Source of the DNA: Chloroflexota bacterium
GTDB taxonomy: Bacteria; Chloroflexota; Anaerolineae; Caldilineales; Caldilineaceae
Assembly: GCA_003451595.1 (NCBI GenBank)
Contig: DMDA01000003.1
Span: 9,315-73,314 of the forward strand
DNA length: 64,000 nt
Direction: 5' to 3'
The notes under the pieces were generated by a model, which made no database searches, was not told the origin of the DNA, and saw nothing but the letters and a program-made list of their open reading frames with translations. Positions within the stretch are counted from its first letter, which is position 1, and each line of letters opens with the position of its first letter. Shown here piece by piece: positions 23,314 to 37,400 of this stretch. The translations under genes and the position numbers were made by a program.

Positions 23314-24696
23314 ATGCGCATCACCACCCTCCTCGTCGGGCTGGCGCTATTGCTGGCGGCGTGTCGGCCCATTCCCGCCCCGGCTGTAGCCATGGTCGGC
23401 GCGCCCGGTGTAGGCGACCCAATCTTTCCCTTGCTTGGCAACGGTGGCTACGATGTGCAGCACTACACACTCGACCTGACGGTGGATGTCGCGCGCAACC
23501 TGCTCAAGGGCACGGCCACGTTGCGGGCGACAGCGACCCAACCCCTGGCAGCCTTCAACCTCGACCTGCTCGGCCTGGAGGTCAGCACCATCAGTGTTGA
23601 CGGCGCCCCGGCGCACTTCACGCGCAGCGGACAAGAGTTAACCATCACACCCGGCGCCCCGCTCGCCACCGGCGCGATCTTCACTACGACAGTGGCTTAC
23701 GCTGGGGAACCGACGCCGCTGGCCGATCCCGACCTGGCTTTCATCGACCAGGGCTGGAATCATCAGGATGGCGCCATCTATGTGGTGAGCGAACCGGGCG
23801 GCGCCATGACGTGGTACCCGGTTAACAACCACCCAACCGACAAGGCGACCTACACGCTGCGCGTCACCGTGGACAAGCCCAACGTCGTCGCCGCCAACGG
23901 TGTGCTGACTGAGGAGATCGACCTGGGCGAGCAGCGCACCTACGTCTGGGAGATGGCGCAGCCGATGGCGAGCTATCTCACGACGCTGGTGATCGGCGAT
24001 TTCGTGCGCGTCGAGGAGCCAGGGCCAGACGGCGTGCTGATCCGCCACTACTTCCCGCCAGACGAAGTCGAAACGCTTACCAGAATCTTTGCCAATACGG
24101 ACGAGATGGTCGCCTTCTACAGCGACCTGATTGCGCCGTATCCCTTTGCAGAGTATGGCGTCGTGATGCTGCCCTTCCCGCTTGGCTTTGCATTGGAAAC
24201 GCAGACGCTTTCTGTCTTTGGCCCGGAGATGGCGATGGAGGGCGTGAACGCGCACGAGCTAGCGCATCAGTGGTTTGGCGACACCGTGACGCTGGCCGCC
24301 TGGGATCAAACCTGGCTCAATGAGGGTTTCGCCACCTATCTGCAGCGAATGTGGCTGGAGGACAAATTGGGGCGCGGCTTCATGGATGGCGGCATGCGCC
24401 AATACTATGCAGGACTAAAAGGCTTCAAGGTCGCGGCGCCGGGCCGCGTCACAGAAGCAGAGCTTTTCTCGGAAGCCGTCTATGAGCGCGGGGCCTGGGT
24501 GCTCCACGCCCTGCGGCTCGAAATTGGGGATGCTCTCTTCCGCGAGTTTCTGCGCACCTATTACGCCCGCTACAAAAATGATGTTGTCACCACGGCGGAC
24601 TTCATCGCCACCGCCAACGAAGTGAGCGGCCAGGATTTGACCGAGTTCCTCAACGCCTGGCTTTACGACGCCGAGATGCCGCCGATCCCCGAATAG
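23314..24696 (+). CDS. M1-family metallopeptidase, lipoprotein
   Basis: An extracytoplasmic zinc aminopeptidase-like protein of 460 residues. The N-terminus [17 protein letters not shown] is a lipoprotein signal with Cys17 as the lipid site. The zinc motif is [11 protein letters not shown] (HExxH) and the third ligand is the Glu of [14 protein letters not shown], 18 residues on. The M1 N-terminal beta-domain is present ([23 protein letters not shown]). The usual GAMEN exopeptidase motif is not obvious; the equivalent region reads [13 protein letters not shown], where Glu fits the position. The long C-terminal domain of classical M1 enzymes is absent. The ATG at 23314-23316 (AGGTG upstream) is preferred to the GTG three codons earlier. 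Confidence 0.92.
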   Translation: MRITTLLVGLALLLAACRPIPAPAVAMVGAPGVGDPIFPLLGNGGYDVQHYTLDLTVDVARNLLKGTATLRATATQPLAAFNLDLLGLEVSTISVDGAPAHFTRSGQELTITPGAPLATGAIFTTTVAYAGEPTPLADPDLAFIDQGWNHQDGAIYVVSEPGGAMTWYPVNNHPTDKATYTLRVTVDKPNVVAANGVLTEEIDLGEQRTYVWEMAQPMASYLTTLVIGDFVRVEEPGPDGVLIRHYFPPDEVETLTRIFANTDEMVAFYSDLIAPYPFAEYGVVMLPFPLGFALETQTLSVFGPEMAMEGVNAHELAHQWFGDTVTLAAWDQTWLNEGFATYLQRMWLEDKLGRGFMDGGMRQYYAGLKGFKVAAPGRVTEAELFSEAVYERGAWVLHALRLEIGDALFREFLRTYYARYKNDVVTTADFIATANEVSGQDLTEFLNAWLYDAEMPPIPE

Positions 24697-24726
24697 CCCA
24701 ACACAAGCGCAGGCAAGACAGAAACT

Positions 24727-24768
24727 CGACGCCTTGCTGCAAATCCAGAGATTTGCGGCAAGGCGTCG
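24727..24768. terminator. 19-bp hairpin between convergent genes
   Basis: Bases 24727-24745 pair with 24750-24768 (one G-U/T-G wobble) around a CAGA loop. It lies between the plus-strand M1 peptidase and the minus-strand metY and could end transcription from both sides. The flanking U-tracts are weak (GAGTTTCTG on the minus strand). Confidence 0.7.
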
Positions 24769-24787
24769 CTCAGACCACCGCAGCGGC

Positions 24788-26080
<1,293 letters not shown>

Positions 26081-26121
26081 GAGTCGCTCTTTCCTGTCTA
26101 CTTTTGTGCTGAAAATAAGAA

Positions 26122-26146
26122 ACCTCTCGCCTGGTTGGTGAGAGGT
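26122..26146 (-). terminator. Second hairpin in the metY leader
   Basis: On the minus strand ACCTCTC (26140-26146) pairs with GAGAGGT (26122-26128) and is followed by TTCTTATTTTC. It lies between the main riboswitch terminator and the metY ribosome site and could act as a second termination point. Confidence 0.55.
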
Positions 26147-26176
26147 CGAGGTGTATATCGCCCACTGCCCTGTTTC

Positions 26177-26216
<40 letters not shown>

Positions 26217-26227
26217 AACACACAGCT

Positions 26228-26357
<130 letters not shown>

Positions 26358-26379
26358 CGCTATTCAATTGTGAGGCGGA

Positions 26380-26408
26380 AGAATAACAGGACAGGCAGGA
26401 TTTGTCAA
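26380..26408 (-). promoter_or_regulatory. Sigma-70-type promoter of the metY transcript
   Basis: TTGACA (26403-26408) and TATTCT (26380-26385) on the minus strand with a 17-base spacer, about 25 bases before the aptamer. Confidence 0.8.
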
Positions 26409-26471
26409 ATAAGCATGAGAGAAATTGGTGAGGGGTGAGTTGAGAGGGGCAAAGTCAGAAGGGGAAGACGC

Positions 26472-26509
26472 CAATCTCCCAATCTCCAATCTCTCAATCT
26501 CCAATTTCC
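26472..26509. repeat. Heptamer (CAATCTC) array 3' of the DUF983 gene
   Basis: Five to six units of CAATCTC/CAATCTCC with 7-8 base period, ending two bases from the stop codon of the minus-strand DUF983 gene. It belongs to the same family as the arrays at 32681, 40706 and 44636. Confidence 0.85.
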
Positions 26510-26510
26510 T

Positions 26511-26855
26511 CTATACCTCTGGTCTGCGCGGATCGAGCGCCTGGTCGGCGTGCATCCAAATCAGGCGGGCGTAACGGAAAATCAGTGGCGTCAACAATGC
26601 AGTTTCAGCGAGGATGGCAAGCGAAAAGACCAAAATCGACACATTCATCCATGCCAACCATATAGCCGTGGGCGCCAGAATCAGAAAGCCAGCAGCGTAG
26701 CCAACGAACATCGAATTGAGAAAATAGCCGGTCTCCCGCTCGAACTTGACGCCGCACACAGGACAGTGTGTGTGCATCCCAAAGAGCGTGGTGAAGACCT
26801 GCCCACGCAGACACACCGGGCAACGTTGGCGCAGCAACGCAATGAGTCGTTTCAT
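26511..26855 (-). CDS. DUF983 family membrane protein
   Basis: A 114-residue protein with two Cys pairs, RCPVCLRGQVF and HCPVCGVKFERETGYF, the DUF983 hallmark, probably a small zinc site. Two transmembrane helices follow (FVGYAAGFLILAPTAIWLAW and ISILVFSLAILAETALLTPLIF). The C-terminal tail, RLIWMHADQALDPRRPEV, is also typical. The function of the family is unknown. It is a single gene ending at the heptamer array and diverging from the 97-residue protein gene downstream of its start. Confidence 0.85.
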   Translation of the reverse strand: MKRLIALLRQRCPVCLRGQVFTTLFGMHTHCPVCGVKFERETGYFLNSMFVGYAAGFLILAPTAIWLAWMNVSILVFSLAILAETALLTPLIFRYARLIWMHADQALDPRRPEV

Positions 26856-27010
26856 ACGAGGATTCTATCACGTCGCGTGCATAACCGCGATCGGCGCTGC
26901 ACAGCGCCACCCCATAACGCCTGCTTCGGGTCAGGTTTACATCTCCAGCAACTTTGGGGTAAAATGATGAGTGCCGCCATTCTGACAATTCGTGCTACGA
27001 ACCGACGTTT

Positions 27011-27304
27011 ATGGCAAAAACCTTCTACACCGAACGCGATATCGAAGATTTGCATGCACGCGGCATAACGAGCATTGACATCCACGACGATGTCGTGCTT
27101 ACCGACCTGGCGCGCGAGCGTGCGCTCAAGTTGGGGATGCGTTTGGAGCGCATCAAGCCCAACGCGCACCCGGCGGATGCCCCCAACGAGGCGCTGATCC
27201 ATCGCATCAAGGCAGCGGTGCTGGCGCAACTGGGTGGTCGCTGGATCGATCCTAATGTGCTGGATGCGGTGGTGCGCCGCGTCGTAGCTGAAATGGAGCG
27301 CTGA
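27011..27304 (+). CDS. Small hypothetical protein with a microcompartment-like N-terminal motif
   Basis: A 97-residue soluble protein. The opening KTFYTERDIEDLHARGITSIDIHDDVVLTDLARERA resembles a helix-turn-beta element found at the start of several EutQ/phosphotransacylase-like proteins (pattern: lTplArdyA). The C-terminal half, EALIHRIKAAVLAQLGG, is a predicted helical segment. There is no further microcompartment gene nearby, so a role in a compartment is only a guess. A TAAAAT box near 26960 may be its -10 element. It converges on the VanW gene with a 50-bp gap. Confidence 0.6.
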   Translation: MAKTFYTERDIEDLHARGITSIDIHDDVVLTDLARERALKLGMRLERIKPNAHPADAPNEALIHRIKAAVLAQLGGRWIDPNVLDAVVRRVVAEMER

Positions 27305-27354
27305 GCGCCTGACCTGAAGGCGCAGCGGCGCACACAACCCCACACTTCACACCG

Positions 27355-29139
27355 CTAGTTGCCCGACTCCGCCCCTGGCGTCGGCGTCCCCGGCCCCACC
27401 AGGTAGACCGCTCGCCACGGCTGGTAGAGACTCTTGAGTGTATCGGTGCGCGTCGTGCCATTCTCTACGATGGTGCGCGTAACGGTCACGGACATGCCTT
27501 CCTTCTCCCACTCGACCTGTTTGATCTGACCAGGCGCCAAGTTTTCGTCCACCGTGTAGATCGGCGCATCCGGCTTGATGACGTCGGTGATCTCCGGCTT
27601 GCTCACCGTCACCGTGCGATCCGGGCGTGTGCCATAGAAGTTGAAGGTGATGACGCCGTTGACGCTGTCCACGACCGGGTCGATCAGCAGGTACGCGTTC
27701 GTGTCGTTGCGAAAACGAAAGTCGACGTCGGGCGTGAAGATGGTGGCATCCATGCCTGGCTCACCGTACCAATCCACCACATAGCCGTGATTGTAGCGTT
27801 CCACCAGCGGAAAGCCACCTTCATACGCGGCGCGAAAGACCGTCGTGCTCACCTGACAGACGCCGCCGCCCACGCCCACTGCTGTCCGATCGCCCCAGAT
27901 CACCAGCGAATCCTCAAAACCATTGGCCGAGCTGACGTCGCGCACAATCTCATTGAAGCTAAAGATGCCGCCCGGCGGTATCACTACGCCCTCGAACTGT
28001 TCTGCCGCCACTTCGACATTGCGTATGCGACTGGCGCTGCTGCCGGCAAAATAGGTTGTGCCGCTAGAGACCAGCTCACGAATGCCCATTTCGGCGATCC
28101 GGTTCATGTCCACGGCTGGCGGCACGCTATTGATTACCAACTGCGCCTCCGGCGCGCCGCTGGCAACCGCCGCCTGGATCGCCGCCAAACTGGCCTCCAC
28201 ATCCAGCGCACGCCCGGCAAAACTTGGCGTCAACACGGTGACGGCGCCGGTGTCAGGATTGAAGCGCAGCCGGGCGTCACGCGGGCGTTGGTCGATCTGA
28301 GCGGCAAGTGTTTCCAGATAAGCGCGGACTTTGGCGTCATCCAACACCAGCGGCGTGGTGGAAAGCGCCAACTCGCGCAGATCGGCGGGCGTCAATGCGA
28401 AATCACCGCCCGCAACAGACGCACGCAATAGCAGCGGCGCCAGGGTGGCGCCGGTTGGCGCCAGGACAGACGCCGGCAGCGACGCCTGCGGTGGGGCAAC
28501 GCTATTGACGACCAGGGGCGCCTCCACAACTGTATGAATGCTGTCCCCCTGTAGCGCAGCCAACACGCCCTGCACGGTGGCATCCACATCGACCGCTACG
28601 CCAGGCTGTGCAGCGATGGCAACATCGCCAAGCGTGCGTGCAGCCATACCGGGGCGATCGACTGTTGCGGCAATCGCGGCCACCGCTGCGCGCAACGCTG
28701 CCACATCGACAGCCACCGGCGGGGAAATCTCCTGCTGGCGCAGCGCGGCGTGCAGTTGATCCGCGATGTCGTGCAACAGAGACCCGCTACGACCAAACAG
28801 ATACGCTCGATTGACGGCGGTCATCAGATCGGCGTTGGCGCGCACCCGCGCTGTCTCCAATGGCCACTGCTGTTGATCGTAGACTAACATGATCGGCGGC
28901 AGTGGATACTGATAGAGCGTGGCGTTGAGTCGCTTGAGCGCCTCAGCTCGTGTCAGCCCCCCAAGTGACACACCGCCAACGCTGACGCCAGTGTAGATGC
29001 GCCCCGTGTGCCAGAAACCCCAACCCGCAGCCGTCAACACCCCACCCAAGAAAAACAGCAGAGTGAACAGCGCCAGCAGATCAAAGGTTGTGCGGTGTAG
29101 CGTTTCCCGGCGACGCGGCGGATAAAGTGTCGTCTGCAT
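27355..29139 (-). CDS. VanW-family protein with peptidoglycan-binding-4 and G5 domains
   Basis: A 594-residue cell-envelope protein. One transmembrane helix near the N-terminus (about 19-41, [20 protein letters not shown]) anchors it outward. The region [22 protein letters not shown] begins the YoaR-like N-terminal part with duplicated PG_binding_4-like modules (to about 330). The VanW domain follows ([22 protein letters not shown] and [21 protein letters not shown]), then a G5-like domain ([26 protein letters not shown]). VanW proteins occur beside glycopeptide-resistance or envelope genes, but their activity is not established. The adjacent gene on the same strand is a GT-C glycosyltransferase. 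Confidence 0.9.
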   Translation of the reverse strand: MQTTLYPPRRRETLHRTTFDLLALFTLLFFLGGVLTAAGWGFWHTGRIYTGVSVGGVSLGGLTRAEALKRLNATLYQYPLPPIMLVYDQQQWPLETARVRANADLMTAVNRAYLFGRSGSLLHDIADQLHAALRQQEISPPVAVDVAALRAAVAAIAATVDRPGMAARTLGDVAIAAQPGVAVDVDATVQGVLAALQGDSIHTVVEAPLVVNSVAPPQASLPASVLAPTGATLAPLLLRASVAGGDFALTPADLRELALSTTPLVLDDAKVRAYLETLAAQIDQRPRDARLRFNPDTGAVTVLTPSFAGRALDVEASLAAIQAAVASGAPEAQLVINSVPPAVDMNRIAEMGIRELVSSGTTYFAGSSASRIRNVEVAAEQFEGVVIPPGGIFSFNEIVRDVSSANGFEDSLVIWGDRTAVGVGGGVCQVSTTVFRAAYEGGFPLVERYNHGYVVDWYGEPGMDATIFTPDVDFRFRNDTNAYLLIDPVVDSVNGVITFNFYGTRPDRTVTVSKPEITDVIKPDAPIYTVDENLAPGQIKQVEWEKEGMSVTVTRTIVENGTTRTDTLKSLYQPWRAVYLVGPGTPTPGAESGN

Positions 29140-29178
29140 GTTCTCTCCGTTCTCGAAACGGGTCGCGTGGCGGCGTGC

Positions 29179-30864
29179 TCAACCACCAAGTTGTGGCGCA
29201 ATATACCAAAACGGGATCGCCAGATTCAGCAAGAAGAGCATGAAGAACGGCAAAGCCCACACGATAACGCGCGTCACGCCCAAGAAGGGTTGCAGCCACT
29301 GGTTCATCAAAAACCGCTGCAGCCAGGACGGAGCGCCAATCACAATAGCATCTACCGCCCCAAAAAGCAAGAGAGGTTGCAACATCAACAGCAAGCCAAA
29401 TAAGCCGATCGCAAGAATCGCCCGCCGATCCATAATGTCGGTGCGCAAGTCCGCAACAGCCAGCGCACCGGCCAGCACAACCGCCATCAACCCAGTGAGC
29501 TTGCCTTGTAACGGCTGCATCAATTCACGCCATGCCAGCGCCATGAACGCACTGATCGGCAGCAGCCCCCAAAAGAGGTAGCGCCCCTGATGCTGCACGA
29601 ATTTGAGGTTGTACCAGACAAAACTTGCCAACACCACCAGCACCATCGCCCCAAACAAACCCAGCACCCAAAATTGGTAGCGATCCATGTCCGCTTCAGG
29701 GCGGCCACAAATGAAACGCACCAACGCCCAGAGCAGTCCCAGCAACAACACGCCAGTGAAGGCTAGCAACAGCGTGTAGATGCGTGGCTCCATGAAGACG
29801 CCCAGCCAGCCAAAGACGCCCCAAAAGCTACGAAAGGTGAAGTCGAGCGCCCGCTCTAGGTAGGTGACAAAGCCCGTGCGTGCGATCCAGGCGGCAGTGG
29901 TCGGCTGGCCGGCGACCAGCCGGTCATGCATTTGCAAGCCGAGCAAGTCTCCAGCCCCATACAGTTGCAGGTTGCGCAGCCAAAGTGGGAGCACCAGAAG
30001 CAGCGCGGGCGCCAGCACCCATAGCACTGCGCCGAAACCACGCCACAGATTTTGGCGCGATGGGCGCGCTGCACGCTGGTCAAGTTGCGCGGTTGGCGCC
30101 AGCCAGACGGTCAGCAACACCGTGCCCGCCGCCAACGGCGCCGCTGCATAACCGTAGAGCTTGGTCGCCATGCTCAACCCTAACAGCACGCCAAGCCAAA
30201 GCAGGGTGCGCGGCTCGAAGTTGTCGGCGTCTGGCGCCGCCTCCGCGCCAGAGTGATAGAAACGCCGCTTCATCCAGCGCAGTAAGGTCAGCATCGACGC
30301 CAGGATCAGCACCTCCGCCAGGCCGTCATTGTTGACGGCGGCGCTCATTGCCACGTGCATCGGCAAGAAGGCGGCAAAGGCTGTGGCGCCCACCGTGAGC
30401 AATGGCTTGGTCGGGAAGGCTGTCTCCATACAGGCGTAGAGAAGCAGCAAGCCGACTGCGCCCAACAAGATATTGAAGAGACGTACGAATAGGAGATCGC
30501 CATTGCCCAGCCAGAAGGCCGGCGTCGCGGCAAGGTAATAGAGCGGCGGCTGATAGGCTTCATAGCGCAATACGTCAATCGGGAGATGTGGCGGGAAGCC
30601 GCCGCTCACCAGCGCACTGAGATAGTCTTGGTCGTAGTCGCCCTCACGCAGCACTGGCAGTCCATTCCCTGTGGCGATGGTGACGATGTTGTTGTAATGC
30701 GCTGGCTCATCGGGGTTTTCCCAGTCGGGCGTGATGACAGCGTAGAGCGTCGCCGCCATCATATAGCCAATGAGGATCAGCGCCAATGCCAGTCGTGGTC
30801 GGCGCAAGTAGTAGTGATCGAGACTAGCAGAGATAGGACGATAGCTCGAGGCCAAGTTCTCCAT
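29179..30864 (-). CDS. GT-C type membrane glycosyltransferase (PMT/GT39-like)
   Basis: A polytopic membrane protein of 561 residues with around 10-11 hydrophobic helices. The first periplasmic loop carries [15 protein letters not shown], the acidic DE motif of GT-C enzymes that use lipid-linked sugars, and [10 protein letters not shown], also typical. A long soluble insert ([15 protein letters not shown]) and a hydrophilic stretch in the middle separate helix groups. It probably transfers a sugar to a protein or cell-wall polymer outside the membrane. Its ATG (30862-30864) lies 4 bp after the metG stop, so it is cotranscribed with metG. Confidence 0.8.
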   Translation of the reverse strand: MENLASSYRPISASLDHYYLRRPRLALALILIGYMMAATLYAVITPDWENPDEPAHYNNIVTIATGNGLPVLREGDYDQDYLSALVSGGFPPHLPIDVLRYEAYQPPLYYLAATPAFWLGNGDLLFVRLFNILLGAVGLLLLYACMETAFPTKPLLTVGATAFAAFLPMHVAMSAAVNNDGLAEVLILASMLTLLRWMKRRFYHSGAEAAPDADNFEPRTLLWLGVLLGLSMATKLYGYAAAPLAAGTVLLTVWLAPTAQLDQRAARPSRQNLWRGFGAVLWVLAPALLLVLPLWLRNLQLYGAGDLLGLQMHDRLVAGQPTTAAWIARTGFVTYLERALDFTFRSFWGVFGWLGVFMEPRIYTLLLAFTGVLLLGLLWALVRFICGRPEADMDRYQFWVLGLFGAMVLVVLASFVWYNLKFVQHQGRYLFWGLLPISAFMALAWRELMQPLQGKLTGLMAVVLAGALAVADLRTDIMDRRAILAIGLFGLLLMLQPLLLFGAVDAIVIGAPSWLQRFLMNQWLQPFLGVTRVIVWALPFFMLFLLNLAIPFWYIAPQLGG

Positions 30865-30868
30865 CCAG

Positions 30869-32626
<1,758 letters not shown>

Positions 32627-32680
32627 ACCTTTACCCTCATTACCCAGGTTGTAATCACCAATCGCTTGTCTCTCCGTTGA

Positions 32681-32722
32681 GATTGGAGATTAGAGATTGG
32701 AGATTAGAGATTGGAGACTGAT
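32681..32722. repeat. Exact heptamer array (GATTGGA/GATTAGA) 3' of a small membrane-protein gene
   Basis: Six units with a strict 7-base period: GATTGGA, GATTAGA, GATTGGA, GATTAGA, GATTGGA and GACTGAT. The last unit touches the stop codon of the minus-strand gene at 32723. This is the cleanest copy of the heptamer family in the window. Confidence 0.9.
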
Positions 32723-32953
32723 TTATCGATTCGCCCACCAGCCAGCCAGCGAGACCAGGCCATAGAGCAACAAGAAGAAGAACAACCCACCCGTGATGCA
32801 CAACCAGCCAGCAATTGCCCCGCCTAGCCCGTAGTAATACCAGATCAGCGCGCCGCCAACGACGTAGAGAATGACAAAAAAGCCAATCACCAACTGCCCT
32901 TCGGTCGTGCGCACAAAACGCATCGGGTCAAAGCTACGCCGTCCACGATTCAT
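32723..32953 (-). CDS. Small two-helix membrane protein
   Basis: A 76-residue protein. After a basic N-terminus (MNRGRRSFDPMRFVR) it has two hydrophobic helices, LVIGFFVILYVVGGALIWYYYG and GWLCITGGLFFFLLLYGLVSLAGW. There is no known domain; similar small proteins are common in bacterial genomes. It may be cotranscribed with metG, which follows across the heptamer array. Function unknown. Confidence 0.65.
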   Translation of the reverse strand: MNRGRRSFDPMRFVRTTEGQLVIGFFVILYVVGGALIWYYYGLGGAIAGWLCITGGLFFFLLLYGLVSLAGWWANR

Positions 32954-33032
32954 AAAGGGCTATTATAGCGGGTGATGAGGAGGGGTGACAAAGCGTGGCG
33001 AGTTGATCAATGCGCCAACATGCTTTGCCGAA

Positions 33033-33407
33033 TCACAGGAAGGAATCGAGGTCGAAGTTCTCGCTGTTGAACTCGACGAGCTTTACCCAGTCAATCGCTC
33101 CAGAAGGCGCACAGAATCGCTGTGAAAACTCAACAGTGAGACGGTTTACCAGCGCCCCGCGGCCAGCCAGAAAACGCTCGTTGTGCTCGCGTGCCCGGTA
33201 GCCGAGCGGCTCAATGATCTCTGTGTAAAGTTCTTTGTTTTCGCTGATCAGATACCAGAAATTCTGCCCTGCGACCTTCAGATATCCGGCTCTGGTGTAG
33301 GCTGTCCGCGTCTTGCCATAGCAGATGCCGAGCACTGGCTGGACATTTGCTGCCAAACGCGACTGTCGGACGCGGTTCACCGCATTGCGCAGATCTTGAG
33401 CAAGCAT
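33033..33407 (-). CDS. Putative type II restriction endonuclease (PmeII-like)
   Basis: A 124-residue protein whose centre, [31 protein letters not shown], matches what I recall of PmeII-family type II restriction endonucleases. The start (ATG 33405-33407) lies inside the end of the methyltransferase gene, a 31-bp overlap typical of restriction-modification pairs. No complete PD-(D/E)xK motif is obvious by eye. The chain may be shorter than family members, so it could be a truncated or minimal nuclease. Like the methyltransferase it is clearly more AT-rich than its neighbours, consistent with acquisition. Confidence 0.6.
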   Translation of the reverse strand: MLAQDLRNAVNRVRQSRLAANVQPVLGICYGKTRTAYTRAGYLKVAGQNFWYLISENKELYTEIIEPLGYRAREHNERFLAGRGALVNRLTVEFSQRFCAPSGAIDWVKLVEFNSENFDLDSFL

Positions 33408-34264
33408 TCGCCCAGCTCCGTGCTGTATTGCTCTGTCGCCTCCAACAGCCTGGGCTGCAAAACTGCAAGACGATTGCGAGCAAGTTCACAGAATGCAGGG
33501 TCTAAATCGATGCCGATGTAGTGGCGACCAAGTTTCTTTGCAGCGACCGCAGTTGTGCCTGAACCCACAAACGGGTCAAGTACAGTATCGCCACTCTTGG
33601 TAAAGAGTTTGATGAACCAGATCGGTAGATCAATTGGAAAAACGGCGCTGTGATTACGATTGGAACACTCTGTTGCCATGTGAATCACATTGGTCGGATA
33701 TACCATCGAACGTCCAACCCAATTCGATACATTCTTGCCGAAACCACTTGCGACACGTGATTCATCCCGAACTCGATCGGTTTCGCTCAATTTTGCCAGT
33801 CTATCCTGCGCCCAACTACCGACAGGAACCATGACCGCATCCTGATACATGTGAAAATTGCGCGCCTTGTTGAACTGCAGCAAACGTTCCCAGGAGTCAC
33901 GAAACCGATTGGGCCATTTCCCTGGATAAGAGTTCTTCTTGTGCCACATGAACTCTTCAGTCCACAGCCATCCTTGTCTGCGCATGCTCAGGATTAGCTC
34001 GATCACATAGGTGTGTCGCTCACCGTTGACGACGCGTTCTTTGATATTAAGCACAAACGTGCCGGTCGGCTTGAGCACGCGCAAAAACTGCTGCGTTTTT
34101 GGCAAAAACCAGTCAACGTATTTGTCAGGCGAAACACCACCATACGTGTGACGTCGTTGATCAGCATATGGCGGTGACGTAAAAATCAGATCAATTGAGT
34201 TATCTGGGAGAGACTCAAGAACCTGCTCGCAGTCACCTTCAATAATTGTGTCCCATCCTAACAT
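33377..34264 (-). CDS. Type II DNA methyltransferase (N4-cytosine/N6-adenine, beta class)
   Basis: Methylates an exocyclic amino group of a base in a specific DNA site. In its 295 residues, catalytic motif [10 protein letters not shown] (29-36) comes first and the SAM-binding motif I region [26 protein letters not shown] comes near the C-terminus. This order defines the beta class; the middle region is the target-recognition domain. TSPPY is common in both N4-cytosine and N6-adenine enzymes, so the base is undecided. The downstream overlapping gene is the probable cognate endonuclease. Upstream lies a good promoter (34289-34316). Confidence 0.93.
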   Translation of the reverse strand: MLGWDTIIEGDCEQVLESLPDNSIDLIFTSPPYADQRRHTYGGVSPDKYVDWFLPKTQQFLRVLKPTGTFVLNIKERVVNGERHTYVIELILSMRRQGWLWTEEFMWHKKNSYPGKWPNRFRDSWERLLQFNKARNFHMYQDAVMVPVGSWAQDRLAKLSETDRVRDESRVASGFGKNVSNWVGRSMVYPTNVIHMATECSNRNHSAVFPIDLPIWFIKLFTKSGDTVLDPFVGSGTTAVAAKKLGRHYIGIDLDPAFCELARNRLAVLQPRLLEATEQYSTELGECLLKICAMR

Positions 34265-34288
34265 CGGCGCCCCCTTTCCCGAACACCT

Positions 34289-34316
34289 ATTCTAGCGGAA
34301 AGCGCCCCGGCGTCAA
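34289..34316 (-). promoter_or_regulatory. Putative promoter of the restriction-modification pair
   Basis: TTGACG (34311-34316) and TAGAAT (34289-34294) on the minus strand with a 16-base spacer, about 30 bases before the methyltransferase ATG. GGGGG in GGGGGCGCCG is the likely ribosome site. Confidence 0.6.
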
Positions 34317-34457
34317 ACTGACTTCACTGGGGGGATTCTTTATGCCATGCCTGATGGCGCCGCTTGCCACAAATGCAGCGGCTGTCGGCCTCGCCCCTCA
34401 CTACGTATCTCTACCTTCATACTTGTTGCGACAAGACAAGTTGCGCAGACACTCCTC

Positions 34458-37400
34458 TCATCGCAGCATGGGCGCTGAGGCGTTGTCGTCACCTTCAGCG
34501 TCGAGCGCGTCATCATCGTCCGGCGACACAAGGGGCACATCCAGGGTCGCCAGCAGGGCGTGTAGCGCCTCTGCCAGCGCGCGGCGTTCGGCTTTGCTCA
34601 GGTTCTGCAGCTTGTTGGCAAGCTGCGCTGCCTGCCGCACCAATTTCACCGCGGTTGACAAGGCGTCGGGGATCGGCTGACCGGCCTGGCGCATGAGGTG
34701 ATAGGCGCGCTCCAGTTCGCCCGCCTCGCGCGCCTGGCGGATCGCCAGTTCCAACTCGCCGAGCTTTTCCCACGCCAGCGAGGCGTCGTGCGGGTTGCCG
34801 TTGTAGGCGGCAATGAACGCACCGAAGCGCAACAACTGTTTGTCCTGGCTGGCCGTCGTCCAGTGTGCGCCGTACATCAGCTCGACGCGATTCTCCAAAT
34901 CCCACAACCGGTCGTCGAGGTCAGGATAGCCCGCTTGCTGATTGTAGCGTTCGGCGCGCACCGCCCAATCGTAGTAGAGTGCGTGATCCTCTCCCAGGTG
35001 CGCAAAACTCTCTTCCAGCCAGTGCGCAACAAATGCGTAGGCCGCACCATCCAGCGACAGGGGTGCCAGTGCCTGCAGCGAGTCATCGATATAGCCCAAC
35101 AGCGCTCTCACCTGGGCGCCCGTCAACGCGCTGGCATGAGGTAGGTTTGTATAGCGCTGCGCCACCAGCGCAGCCAGGGCAGCGCCTGTGTCATCCGCTT
35201 CGCTTCGCATAATAGCGGCTAGTTCGGTGAACAGGGTCGCCAGTTGCTTACGTGCTTCAGGGCCAGCCTTGAGCAGCATCACCCCCCATTGCCAGCCTGT
35301 CGTGATCATCGCTTCATCCAACGTGCGGCGCAGGCGGGCGTCTTCCACGGCCATGACCAATGGCGCTAATGCCTGCAGGTGAGCGTAACGCCCGGCAAGA
35401 TCGCCGTGCGGCGTAGCGGGCGCTTGCGCAGCGTGCAGGCGCATCTCCACTGCACTGGACAACGCCTCACGTTGTTCGTCAGCCTCGTCAATGACGGCCG
35501 GGTCGCCCAACTCCGCCGCCAACGTCCGCGCCTGTTGATTCAAGTGCAGCGCCTCAGCCAGACGATCGTGCAGCAGGTGGACGGCGGCCTCTTGAAGGAA
35601 ACTCTGGATATACTGCGCCTGCGCCTCGCGCTGAAGGGTGCGATCCGCCAGTTGCACGGCAAATTCGTAGGCGCGACGATTGCGGTTGCGCGCTTGCTCC
35701 CAACGCCCGCGTTCGATGAGATCGTCCACTTCGTCGAGATAGCCTTCGACGACTTCGATCTCCGACATTTGCTCGGTGCGCAACAGGTCGCGCAGCGCCT
35801 CCCACGTCATTGTGTAGTGGCCCTCAAGATTGTCGATCTCCAGCGCCGCCAGCACGGGCGCGTTGGGCGCTTCCAGCAACACAAGTTTATCAGTCGAGCG
35901 GCTCAGCGCCACGCGCATCTCATCGATCAGGCGCCGCGCCTCGAAGAGTGGCGGCATATCGCTGCTGTCCGCCAGCCGCATCGCCTGCTGGAAGGTGGCG
36001 TCCAGCCCGACAACGATCACGGTGTTGCGCTCCAGCCCTTTGATCTCACGCACATCGAAGATCACTTCCTCCGCCTTGACCGCCTCATCTTCAGTCGCCT
36101 TCAGCGTCGGCACACTGCCATTCAGGTCAATCAAGGCGCGCCCGGGTAAATCGGCCAATTCTTCGACAAAGTCACGCCATTGTCGCGCGGCGTCAGCGCT
36201 GGCGTCCTGCATGGTCACAGGCAACGGACAAATCAGTAAACGCCCATTCTCCTCGCGGCTATCTGGGCGATGTGTGGCGACGGAGAGTTCCATATCGGCG
36301 TCGTCGAGAAAACTCTGACGGTTGGCGCTGGGACGCAATTGCTTCGGCAGCCGCACGTAGAAATTCCAGGCACTGTCGATGACATACGCCAGGTTGCGCG
36401 GCGATCGGCGCTGATGGCGAAACTCGAACTCCTGAGGATTAGCGCCCAGCACCTCGCGCAGCAGGTCTTTGGTCACGCCCCAGTCGAAGCCACTCGGCTG
36501 CACAATCTGCGACTCATCGCCGGCAAAGACAACAGCCAGCTGGCGATCGCCACTGCGCAGCCGCATGCGCGCCAATTCCGCCAACAGCGCAATTTGTAAC
36601 AGCGTCAGGTCCTGAATCTCATCGACCACCAGCGCGTCAATTCGGCGCAGCCAACCTGGCAGTTTGCGCCCACCGGCTGACTCGCCGGACTGCGCCAGCA
36701 GGTTCAGTGCACGTCCCGCCGCAACCTGGTCAAGAAAAAAGCGGTCGCCGCGCAGCCGTTCGCTCAGTCGGACTGCTGTCGCGGCTTCGTCACGCGTCAG
36801 ACGACGCGCGGCGGCGTAGGCGTCGAGATTGAAGGCGCCATCGCTGAAGACGGCTTCGGCCACACGCGGCGCGGGCAGTGGATATCCGACCGGAAAGGTG
36901 CGTCCCAAGATGTGCGCGCGAATTTCGGTGTAAAGCGCGGCCGGATAGCGTCGCCAGCCGCCCAGAATCGCAGCCGGCTGCATGTCGAGATAACGGCGAA
37001 AATCGGCTAGCTCTTGCAACGGGTCGAGCGCGGCTGGCAGACCGGTAAGCTCCTTTTCCAGTTCTGTCAGCGTGCGGATGTGGATGCGCTGCTCCAGTTC
37101 CGGCGCTTGCGCCGCCAGGAACTCCCGCGCTGCGCGTTTGAGGCGCGCGGTGTAGGTGACATAGAGCAAGCTCTCCAGCCCGCGTTGCAGAATGAGATCG
37201 CGCACCAGGTAGAAGAGCGCCACGGTCTTGCCGCTGCCAGGCAACCCCTTGACAGTAGCCGGCGCCATGCGGTCGGTTTTCAAGTAGACGCCGACGTCGC
37301 GTTGCTCGTCGAAACGCGGGTCGATACTGGCGAGCGACACCTCGTCGAACTCATCCAGCGAAATCAAATCGATGGGATCGTCGGTCTCGTCGTGGTGACG

